Shown here one piece after another: positions 55,541-64,000 of a DNA stretch of 64,000 nucleotides. The stretch covers positions 186,001-250,000 of the forward strand of contig JANTUC010000004.1 of the NCBI GenBank assembly GCA_026873275.1. Direction: 5' to 3'. The position numbers and the translations under genes are program-made. The notes beneath the pieces were generated by a model that did no database searches, was not told the DNA's origin, and was given only the letters and a program-made list of their open reading frames with translations. Position 1 is the stretch's first letter, and every line of letters begins with the position of its first letter. The stretch comes from Pseudopithomyces maydicus. Lineage: Eukaryota > Ascomycota > Dothideomycetes > Pleosporales > Didymosphaeriaceae.

Positions 55541-56238
55541 AGTTGCGATTGCTCGCCGTGCTTCCTCGAGCCAGGAATTCAATTGTCGAGAGAGAAACTA
55601 AAATGCTCCAGAAATGAGGACCCCAGGTGCTGGCGTTAATAAGTTCAAAGATGCAGTAGGCGGTAAGAGAAACCGGTTAGTGTGACGACACGAGTAATGA
55701 TGCCCCCAGAGTGGCTTCTGGGTGGATCTTGCGTAATGCAGTGCGTATTATACGAGATGTGTATGACATGTACTAGCCGGGTGTTACGTAGAATGCGTGG
55801 AATGAGAGCGCAATCAGGCGGCAGATATTAGAAGCAAGGTGGACAAAGACAGGTTGGTCTCAGAGCAGCAGAGGATTCTAACGGTCGTACGATACACAGA
55901 GTGCGAAGAACGACGGACAAGTCACATTCATGTGAAGGATGGGAAATCTGGGGGCAGACTAGCTATCTCTCCATGAGCATCTGCCTGATGATGAAACCAG
56001 TGGGGCGGACTCGGCTGATTGGTGTGCGGAGCAGGGATGGCGATCCTCGCTGCCAGCTTTCTAGCCCCGCGCCGCTAAGCAGCTCGCGCCCTCGGCCTAA
56101 TCAAGTCGAGCAATGCGTCTCGGTCAAAAGCAGCAGCTGGTCAGCTGCGGGGTATCTCTTCTGGCACATGACTGGGCACAAGCGCCCGGGGGTTCCCGTA
56201 ATCTGGGCTATGGAAAAACTACCTTCACGCCTGGCATT
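55541..56238. other. Intergenic, no gene seen
   Basis: 5' flank of the 2EXR gene and 3' end of the AME1-like gene. Nothing recognised. Confidence 0.4.
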
Positions 56239-58273
56239 TTAGGCACGTCCTTCGATCCATCCGGCGGCTCTTTCGAGCCCGTCGTTGAAATGCTGCACCG
56301 TCGCCAGCAGTCCGCCACCGACGGAGCCCACTTGCCTCCCTATCGTATCCAGCAGCATGCTCAGCGGCCGCTCCGGTCCCTCCTCCTCGCGGCCCTCGCG
56401 CCGTGCCCGCTCGCGTCCGCTCTGCACCGCTGCTTGTATGTCGAACATGTTGGCACTGAGCTTGCTCTTGGCATCCGTCCGCGCTTTGACCGAGTCGTAG
56501 ACAGCTCGTTCGTCGTCCATCTCCAGCGCAACTTCATGGCGGCTGTTCTGGATCGTGAGGATCTCTTTCCTCCGGTCGAGATTCTCTTTCCTGAGTAATT
56601 TCCTCTTCTTGAAGCCCGCGCTGAGCGTGTCGTTTGCATCTTGCAGATCCATCAGCTTTTCCACAAGACTCTCCTTGAACGCCAGCGCGAGGTTGATGTG
56701 GCCACGGAGCTTCTTCCTCCGGGATGAGTCCTCGGCCTTTTCCATCTTGGAAGCCATGCGCAGGACCTGGTGGTCGATATTCTCCTCCAGGATCGTGCGC
56801 GTCGTATCTGCAACCGTGATGCCTCTCACAGTAGATCCCTTGATACGCATGACGGAGATGGCTTGCTTAGGCCCAGAGGGTGCCCGTTTTGCCCGCGGTG
56901 CTTTGTTTTGGACACGTTTGACTGGTTTATCTTTGGTGATTGGCAAAACATGGATGGTGGGCTCCTCTTCTTGCTCTGCAACTTCCAGCATAGAGTCGCC
57001 TTCGGCCGACGGGACTGGAGTTGGCTCTTCCTCGTGATGTGCAGATTTCTCGCCGCTTTGCCGTTTCGCAGAGGGTTTCCGTGCCGGAGCGGGTTCAGGC
57101 GAAAGCTCATCCACAGAGTCTTCTGCATCAATGGACTCCCGCACGCTCGGTCCAATCTTCTTGGGTCGACCTTTGGCGGCTACTGGTGTGGGCTGGCGCT
57201 CATCTCCTTCATCTGCAACAACGCGCTTGGGTCTACCACGCTTAGCAGGTACAGGAGAGGTTGGTTTCTTCGATTGCCTCGTATGCGGAGAAGACGAGGG
57301 GAGTTTCCTAGGTACTACCGGGGTTGGCTCGGATTCGGCATTGTCGGCCTGCGCAGGCGACGAAAGTTCGTCAGTCCCTTCCTCGTCCTCTGGAACCTCC
57401 TCCATAATAGACTGCTCGCCAATAACCCTCGGTGTGACGCTAGCTGGCGCTGGTGTCAATTCGTCTTCCTCTTCTACTGCCAGAACAAAGCTCGGGGTCG
57501 CAGGAACAGCAGACTGTGTCGAAGGCCCCCTAGAGCGTCTATTCGGGAGGACTGTGGGTGTTTCTGGGGGTGCATCCGTGGATTTGGATCGCCGGGTGGA
57601 CAGTCGCACAATGCTCTGTGTTTCCTCTCGAGCGAATTCGGCTGGGGCAGGCGTCTTCTCCAGGACTGTTTCGGTAGTGAGCTCCATGGTCAGTTCGTCG
57701 GGTTCGTCGGGCTCGTCGTCGACCTCTTCGCGAGCCGGTGGCAAGGTGGCCACGACTCTCCGCACTCTCTCGATCGAGTTTGTGAGATTGTTCTGCTCGG
57801 GACTGAGCTCGTCCGGCTCTCCATCGTCTTGGTCGAGTGTCTGGGCATCTTTGGAGCCCCGCTTCCTCTTGCCCAGCTGCGGGGTCACAAAGGTCTTAGG
57901 GGTGGCCTGTCTCCTGGCGGCGCTACCGGTTCGAGGGATGGATGCGCTGCGATGGCGTTTGGCAGAGGAGACTCGCGCGCGCGGAGTCTGCTGGCGCGGG
58001 GTGGGCGTGCGGTGGTTGCGCTGCGGGGGTAAAGATGACTGTTTCGCGGCTGGCGGCGCAAAGTTGAAGTTGAAATTGAAGTCGGTGATGGCCGCGGTGG
58101 TACTGAGAGAGATGGTTAGCCATGCATGCAATGCGCGCCATCGCTCGTGTGGGTGCTCACCCAGCGCCGCGTTTACGCTGCTGCCGTCGCGCCTCGCGTT
58201 CCTCACGGTCTGTATTGTGTTATCAAGGGGCCAGATAGAGCAATATCCAATAATGCATACCAATGGGCGCCAT
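56239..58273 (-). CDS. AME1/CENP-U-like inner kinetochore protein with AT-hooks
   Basis: Three exons (58273-58261, 58209-58161, 58102-56239) with introns of 51 and 58 bp; 641 residues starting MAPIDREEREARRQQRKRG. The first 400 residues are disordered and rich in Pro/Ser/Glu, with AT-hook-like cores (KRGRPKRV, AKGRPKK). The conserved part is AISVMRIKGSTVRGITVADTTRTILEEN followed by a coiled coil (GHINLALAFKESLVEKLMDLQD, LLRKENLDRRKEILTIQNSRHEVALEMDDE). This layout (disordered acidic N-terminus, AT-hooks, short conserved motif, long coil) matches fungal Ame1/Mis17/CENP-U, a DNA-proximal kinetochore subunit. The assignment rests on layout and motif resemblance, not a full alignment. Frame is intact throughout. 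Confidence 0.5.
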
Positions 58274-58507
58274 GAGCGGCAGACGCAGAGGGTAAAATGT
58301 GAAATGAATGGATGTCGGGGTGTTGCTGCGGGTGGTGTTGACTGTTTGTGGAGCCCTGACGCGCTGCAGCGCAAGCGGCTCCACGTGAAATGCAGGCGGG
58401 CCGACGCGACAGGGATTCTCCTCCACTGCTCAGAAAGCGCCGTTGCAAGCTTCCCACCCTCGAGAAATTGAGATCGAACCCGAAATCGCAATCCGCACCG
58501 CTTCACC
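58274..58507. promoter_or_regulatory. Bidirectional promoter (AME1-like / CX9C protein)
   Basis: 234 bp between divergent ATGs at 58273 and 58508. Confidence 0.5.
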
Positions 58508-59519
58508 ATGGGTTGGCTCTGGGGCAGTGGCAGCAACAGCAGCGCAGGCGCATCCAACGGCCTCGATCCTTCCCTGCAGGACTTTTTGAAGAAAGAAGCA
58601 CCCGCCGGTCCCAAACCGTCGCTGCCATCGCGGCCCGTCGAACAGCCAAAGGAGCCCGCACAGCCCGCACAGCACAAGCAACAGACGCAGACACAGCCCG
58701 CAGAGCCCCAGAAGCCCCATGTGCCGCCGCAGTCGCACTTCCAGGATGGCCGCTACGCCCACCTGTGGAAGGACTACGTGCCCCAAAGCCAGCTCGAAAA
58801 CAGCGCCAAGACAGAGCAGGACAAGCTGAAGGACATTGTGGACGCATACAACGACCGCAAGGCCGACATCGGACGCATCGCCCTGGAGAACTGCGCCCTG
58901 GAGTACATGGAGCAGTTTGAGTGCTTCAGCGCGCCCAAGACGTACTGGCAGACAGCCACCCTGTGCAGCGCCGAGTCTAAAAGGTTCAATCGCTGCTACG
59001 ACATGCAGGCCAAGTTCCTCAAGGCGCTGGGCTATCTCACCATGGATGTGCGGAGTCCCGAGGACAGCGAGCGCATCCAGATGCACGCCGACAAGCTGTA
59101 CCACCAGATGATGGATCAGGAGGCTCTGATAGAGAAGGCCAAGGCCGAGGGCAAGGAGCCACCCAAGTTCGAAAGCGTTCTTTCCAAGCAGAACGTCGCC
59201 CGTGCCGTGGCTGGGAAGCCTCTCGCCGCAACACCCGTAACCGGGAAGTCCCCGTGGACGATGGCGACGATCTGTGGAAGCTCATCAAGCCCGAGTCGCG
59301 CGCCAAGTACGAAAAGCTGCTGAATGACCTTCCCCCGCGGACCAGGACATAGAAAAGAGGGCACTGCTGGGCGAGATGCAGGCGAATATCGGGCAGGCAA
59401 GGCAGGTCCAGGATGCGTTCATCGAGGAGCGCATCAACCGTATGAAGAGGAGAGAAGCCGGCCAAGCCACCATAGGTGATAACATCAAGCGCCTGTGGGG
59501 ATGGGATCGGAACGCCTAG
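58508..59519 (+). CDS. Twin-CX9C mitochondrial-type protein, frame broken twice
   Basis: Intronless, about 337 residues after two bases are restored. Starts MGWLWGSG with DPSLQDFLKKE, a start shared by a conserved fungal group. The two CX9C motifs, NCALEYMEQFEC and LCSAESKRFNRC, are the signature of CHCH proteins oxidised in the mitochondrial intermembrane space. The C-terminus is helical (EMQANIGQARQVQDAFIEERINRMKRRE) and ends IKRLWGWDRNA. The frame is lost between 59234 and 59250 and again at the C5 run 59332-59336; each needs one added base. With both, the gene is a multiple of three and reads smoothly through DDGDDLWKLIKPESRAKYEKLLNDLPP. Exact function unknown. Confidence 0.75.
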
Positions 59520-59895
59520 TTCTACGTATCACCTGACTGTGTATAAACCTGTATCATATGACGAATTTACGCCTCTTGCTGATAATTATCATCTCAGTGA
59601 AAATCTCCCCAGAACACCCCTGCATTGTGAAAAGAAAAAATCATCCCTCCACAACGCCATTCACAATGCGCTCTCTTCTCCCCCTGCCCAGTATAAAGAC
59701 CCCACACCATCCATCCATCCCAGTCCCCATAACCCGCTCGCGCAGAACTGCAAAGTCAACTCCCGCAGAACTGCCACCATCTTGCAGCAGAACTGTCCAG
59801 CCAAGTATCCCGCAGAACTGCTCACCATTTCCGAACACCTCTGCCCACTCACCCCAAGCAGCATCTTTAGCGACAAGAACTTCTGTCCAGCAAGC
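59520..59895. other. Upstream region of the PPxY gene
   Basis: Contains the four GCAGAACTG repeats; an open frame runs through it but has no ATG of good context before 59896. Confidence 0.4.
59742..59820. repeat. GCAGAACTG repeated four times
   Basis: Identical 9-mers at 59742, 59765, 59787 and 59812, spaced 22-25 bp, in the leader of the PPxY membrane protein gene. Confidence 0.9.
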
Positions 59896-60378
59896 ATGTC
59901 CCCCATCCACCCCGCCGGCGACCCCTTCTCTATCCAACTCGGTCCCACCGCGCCGGACCCCTCCCCGTCCCCGTCCCCGTCCCCGTCCCCGTCCCCCGAC
60001 GCCACCTTCAAAGACGTCATCTACCTCTTCCTCTTCCAATTCGCCATCATCTTCCTCATGCTCGTCATCATCGCCAGCGTCGTCGCCGGTCTGATGATGT
60101 CGCTCAACATGGCGCGGCGCTCGTCGTACGGCCGGGGTCTTGAGGACGATGATGGCGGTAGGGCAGAGGCGCTGGCTAGGGCTAGGTTCGGTGACGTTGA
60201 TTACGATGGGTTTGGGTTCGGTGTTGGTCTAGGTATGGGCATGGGCTTGGGCTTGGGCATGGGACAGGAAATGCCACCTGGCCTTGAGGGTAGGGAGGTC
60301 TGGGTACAGGGCCCGCCGCCGTATGTCGAGGGCCAGGAGCCGCCAACTTATGAGAATCCACCCGAGTATGAGGAGTAG
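59896..60378 (+). CDS. Single-pass membrane protein with three PPxY motifs
   Basis: 160 residues from ATG 59896. Residues 22-38 include a Ser-Pro tandem (PSPSPSPSPSPSP). A membrane helix follows (IYLFLFQFAIIFLMLVIIASVVAGL, about residues 41-66). Then come a Gly/Met/Leu-rich segment (GVGLGMGMGLGLGMG) and a C-terminal tail with PPPY, PPTY and PPEY. PPxY motifs bind WW domains; single-pass proteins with such tails are known adaptors for the Rsp5/NEDD4 ubiquitin ligase (for example Bsd2, Tre1, Ssh4), so a sorting-adaptor role is plausible inference. No orthologue recognised. Confidence 0.6.
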   Translation: MSPIHPAGDPFSIQLGPTAPDPSPSPSPSPSPSPDATFKDVIYLFLFQFAIIFLMLVIIASVVAGLMMSLNMARRSSYGRGLEDDDGGRAEALARARFGDVDYDGFGFGVGLGMGMGLGLGMGQEMPPGLEGREVWVQGPPPYVEGQEPPTYENPPEYEE

Positions 60379-61143
60379 AGTAGGGGAGAGGAGCGGAGGG
60401 GGAGTAGATCGGTAGTTGGCGAGGCGAAAGGTCGATAGCTAGGCAAGACCGGTGTAGGAGACCTAGTCGGGAAAGGCTAAAGTGCCGATAGTAGGCAGGA
60501 CTGGTAAGTGTCCATGGAAGACCTAAGAGTCGGTAGTCGGGAAAGACTACACCAAGTAGGAGGCAATCGTCACGTAAGGCATACATGTAAAGAGTTGGCA
60601 GAACCAGTAAGAGTCTACTCGATCAAGACACGTGTAGGAGACCATGGTCAGGCCAACTGAGTAGCAGACGATTGCCAATCATAGTATACATATCATATCA
60701 TATCTTATCAACCCAATCATATTTTCAATCATATTTTCTTTTCTCGTGAAGCAAGTTCCAAAAATTTCCTTTGTTCTCATCTACAATGTCTTTGTCCACG
60801 TGTCCTAGGAAACTCTGGTCGTTTACAATGCCTGTTTCTTTTGGTTTCCTTAAAGACTTTGGTGGTTCGTGAGTCTTCATGTCTCGTCTTCATGTCTCAG
60901 CCAAATCACGTCGAATGTCTCATCGTTGTCTCTCCCAACTCAGCTATTCCGGCATAAATACCTAGTCATTTCCGCTTCATATCGCTCAAACTACGCATTC
61001 AAATCATACTACCACTCTTCCAACGTTGCATTGCACCTCTTAAAGCAACTCTTCACACCACACACATCCACGCTACTGCTACCCCATCAACTTCACTCTC
61101 GCTCCCATCGATCCATCGACCTCATCATCTACCTCAGCCAACC
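60379..61143. other. Intergenic with short irregular repeats
   Basis: Words such as AGGAGACC and GTCGGGAAAG recur irregularly (60400-60660). AT-rich and pyrimidine-rich promoter sequence follows. No gene seen. Confidence 0.4.
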
Positions 61144-61533
61144 ATGTCCTACCGCGAAGTACGCATCTTTGCCGAGTTTGTCAACAGCACCGGTCCTTTC
61201 GAAACGGGGTCGATCAACCCGATCACCTCCTCCATCAACCTTATCTTCCAGCTATTCGCCCTTCTCATCCTGACCGTCACGGCCTTCTTCCTCTCGTACC
61301 TGGACGCCACCTACGACTCCATCATGTTCTTCGTCCACACTTTCAGCTCCCTTATCAGAACCAATGTGCCAACCGGGCAGGGATACGATGCTGTGGCTGG
61401 AAAAATGAAATTCCTATTAGTTCTTGCTTTGTTCGTGGTGTTGCTCAATGGCATGATTCAGTACTATAGATGGCTCAGTTGGGAGTTAAGTCGATGGTTG
61501 GAGCTGAGGCAGATCAATCAGGATCGCGAGTAA
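61144..61533 (+). CDS. Small membrane protein with two helices
   Basis: 129 residues, no intron. Two hydrophobic segments: INLIFQLFALLILTVTAFFL (about 31-50) and MKFLLVLALFVVLLNGMI (about 88-105), joined by a polar loop. The N-terminus is MSYREVRIFAEFVNSTG. No recognised family; ATG in good context (ACCATGT). Confidence 0.5.
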   Translation: MSYREVRIFAEFVNSTGPFETGSINPITSSINLIFQLFALLILTVTAFFLSYLDATYDSIMFFVHTFSSLIRTNVPTGQGYDAVAGKMKFLLVLALFVVLLNGMIQYYRWLSWELSRWLELRQINQDRE

Positions 61534-61672
61534 CTTTGGGAAGGATCATATTTTCTCATATCATATTGACTATGGTACTCAATCATCAGTGGGGGTGGGA
61601 ACTTTGTATTCAGTATTTTCAAGAAAGCGGTGAGACGGAGGAGTGGAACTTCTCAGACTAGCATAGCCAATC

Positions 61673-64000
61673 TCATCGTATGATAACCTCGACAGCAACC
61701 TCGTTGCTCCACCCAGCGTGCTGATCTGTCTCCTTCCATGCCCTGATGCAATCGATTTCGAGGATGTTCTCGCACTGCTCGTTGATCTTGACGCAGTGGT
61801 AAGAAATTGGCCGACCGAAGATCACAGCCATAAAGTCTTTTTCGATGGAACGCTTTTTGAGATCGGAAATGTAGATACCTAAGATAAGTCAGCAGGTGAT
61901 GACTATCACCCATATTAAATGTAATGATTGACTTACCATATGTTCCCAAAACCTTGAGTGACGTCCATACCCTCAGCTTCCCAGAATCACGCTCCACATA
62001 GGCATCGCTATTAATGATACCAGCAGCACCCGTCATCTTGCCCAGCAGGCCAAGGTTCGCCACGAAAATCTCCGCAGGGCCCTCTGCACCGTGCTTCCCG
62101 CGTTCGAGCTTGAAACTCTGCAGTGGAAACGCGGACAAGATATCCCACCCAATGACAGGTACTTCGAGATGAACGAACGCAGCGCCACTGTCCACACTCG
62201 TCGGGTTTGACACCTGGCCGGTGATGTGGCTCCTGATGATGTAGGTACCGGTCTCAGCACCAGGGAATTGGTCCAACCCAATCAACTCGGTCAATGGATG
62301 CTGCGTGCAGTTGAAAACACCAAGGATACTGACGCCGGAGTGCGCCATGCCTACGAAGGTACTGACTTTCAAGAGGACCGCATCGTCATAGGAATTATAC
62401 GCAGAGGTGCTTTTACCCACAGTATGCGGCCGAAGAATGACAGTGTCTCCCCGCGGGGTATTCCCCGTCATCTGGTTGATCAGGTCAACGTCGTGTTTTC
62501 CGGGGACATCAGTGATATAGATGGGCCCGCCAGAAACGCAGCGCGCAGCCGCATGGAACGATGCCCATTCGTGCGACGTTTGGAACATGTCCCAATCAGG
62601 GAGAATATTCAAATATTGATTGAAGATGGCATTGTGAGCATTGCAGAAAATATGCCAGGGGTGTGATGCTGGAACCTCTGGGAAGAAATCGTCTGAGTTT
62701 CGGAGCAGGATTCTAGGCTTGTTTGACGGAAGCTGGGAGTGGAATATGATCTGAGGGGTCTGTGACATGCATGAGATTGCTTTCCCAGAGAAGAAGCGCA
62801 ACTGATTGATGCTCCAGGCATCTTGATAGGCTTTGATGAGTTGTCTGCGATCAGGTGCATCGTCAAGTTCGTCGACAAAGAACTGCGCATCTGTTTTGAC
62901 GGAATCAACGCCGGCAGAGCTGAGGAATTGGTAGAAATCATGGTAGAAGCGATTGACGTCCTCTTCGGCGACAGCTGTCATCGTCCCTCCGGAAACACCG
63001 TCCTTCTTACGGACGGTAATGGTTTTGTATTCATCTGCAATTTTACCTTCAGGAGCAATCCCGCCCCAGTAGCCGAACTGAAGGAATTAGTTCAACAGAT
63101 CAACAACCGATCTCTAATAACTCACAAGAGCATGCCAGACAGCAATATGTTTCACATTTGGATGCTTCTCCCGGACATCAGATACGGTCGCCTTCAAGCC
63201 TCTGGGGAAGCCAATCTTCGTTGCTTCAAATTCCGTCATGGCATTCTCAAATTGATCACCACCTTCGTGGTTTAGTGATTGCCAATTGTCGTCTATGATC
63301 AGGTTCGAGATGTTGACGCCGTTTTTCTTCAAAGAATCCAATGCCTCGAATAGCTTGTCTTCTGTGAGCTTCTGCCCAATCCCGTTCCTAACAGTCGCAG
63401 AAGAGTTAGCAAACTAAATGGTCGTCATACGGGATAATTCGTGACAATACTTACCATGTACAGTAAGAAAGCCCATCATACCAATCCTGGAGCCACTGGG
63501 GATTAAAGTCTTTCATTAGTGCCTCCTCTTCTGCTGCAATCTCGCCGGAGGCAGTTTCGTACTTCATTATTAGTTTCCGAGCATGGTACATAACGGCGGA
63601 AAATGCAAACTCCAAGGAATGGCCAATAGACACAACCAACATTGCGGAAGCGTCCTCTTCGCTATCGTTACGCGAATTTATGACAACATTGCCCTCGCCA
63701 TCGTGACCCAGAGTTGTCAGGACGTCGTTTTTGCCGCTGACCGCAAGAACAACCAAGTGTGATCCATCCTCGCGCTGAAATGCTGCAACGACAGCTTCTT
63801 TGTCGGGCTGGAACTTGGCTTTTCCTTGACGCGGTGCGAGCCAGGGAGACCATAATCGTACTAATGAAAACCACCGAGAAAAGTCAGTCGGCTTCCCAAG
63901 CTTCGTATTGGTGTAGCCAGATGTTTTTCCAGATGCTGCACTGACTGGACTCGTAACACTCCAAAGGGTTGTATTGGGGGTTTCGCTTCTTTCACTCTGC
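61673..64000 (-). CDS. GH36-type alpha-galactosidase/Sip1 (raffinose synthase-like), 5' partial
   Basis: Runs off the right edge. Exons seen: 64000-63455, 63387-63126, 63077-61937 and 61878-61673, with introns of 67, 48 and 58 bp. The protein resembles seed-imbibition (Sip1) and raffinose synthase proteins, a GH36 branch acting on alpha-galactosides. Landmarks: GLSYCTWNGIGQKLTED, NLIIDDNWQSL, HIAVWHALFGYWGGIAPEG, the nucleophile region GVDSVKTDAQ (Asp after Lys-Thr), and the acid/base region PDWDMFQTSHEWASFHAAARCVSGGPIYITDVPG. The C-terminal domain ends VAVEVIIR. The N-terminal part beyond WFSLVRLWSPW is not in the window. No signal peptide can be judged. Confidence 0.88.

Noticed and set aside
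55541..55582. Longer start of the 450-residue 2EXR protein
   Set aside because: The upstream codon is TTG, not ATG.
56770..58471. Long plus-strand ORFs (about 420-446 codons) over the AME1-like gene
   Set aside because: Antisense shadows of a Glu/Pro/Ser-rich coding region; no family resemblance, and the minus strand has a consistent three-exon gene.
29702..59336. Programmed -1 frameshifting as the cause of the shared frame losses
   Set aside because: Seven unrelated genes would all need it, including enzymes whose orthologues are not known to frameshift; undercalled homopolymers are simpler.

Overview
The window is nuclear DNA of a filamentous ascomycete (Pezizomycotina). Most protein genes are cut by short GT-AG introns of about 46-116 bp, several with CTAAC/CTAAT-type branch sites just before the acceptor. 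The gene set is fungal: AA9 LPMO, GH28, COQ4, JIP5, POP7, an AME1-like kinetochore protein and 2EXR/F-box proteins. Several small cysteine-rich secreted proteins plus pectin- and cellulose-active enzymes suggest a plant-associated lifestyle, possibly Dothideomycetes (inference). I rebuilt exon structures by eye from splice sites and reading frame.

Layout. 1-7.2 kb: paraoxonase-like gene (5' cut by the window edge), folylpolyglutamate synthase, a small secreted protein, JIP5. 8-10.5 kb: AA9 LPMO and a secreted protein with a duplicated cysteine motif. 10.5-12.3 kb: gene-poor, with relic coding fragments. 12.3-14.3 kb: a cytochrome P450 with an atypical I-helix. 14.7-17.6 kb: an island of unrecognised coiled-coil genes around a hairpin-bearing tandem repeat. 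18.4-27.6 kb: 2EXR protein, COQ4, SET methyltransferase, two further secreted proteins (one with four CTVAMKKAGKC-type repeats and a very basic tail), ankyrin protein. 28.3 kb: intron-containing tRNA-Ala(AGC). 29-36.5 kb: F-box protein, GNAT, cupin, LIP2, POP7. 37.2-40.8 kb: a large vWA plus RBR-type protein. 41-43.8 kb: GH28 enzyme lacking the usual catalytic His, beside a decayed GH105/88-like gene. 44.2-46 kb: minisatellite and a second island-type gene. 46-48.2 kb: AT-rich desert. 48.2-64 kb: asparagine synthetase, arylamine N-acetyltransferase, two 2EXR proteins, AME1-like, twin-CX9C protein, a PPxY membrane protein, a two-helix membrane protein, and a GH36-like (Sip1/raffinose synthase) enzyme running off the right edge.

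A pattern across genes: from 29.7 kb onward seven otherwise good genes each need one or two single inserted bases, almost always at a C or G run, to restore the conserved reading frame. I count nine such sites, all in the same direction. Undercalled homopolymers in the assembly explain this better than mass pseudogenisation, and any automatic annotation here would truncate or mis-splice these genes.

The genes do not form one pathway. Themes are plant cell-wall degradation (AA9, GH28, GH105-like relic), secreted candidate effectors (4.6, 9.6, 23.0 and 25.5 kb) and housekeeping mitochondrial or nuclear functions (FPGS, COQ4, LIP2, CX9C, JIP5, POP7, AME1).
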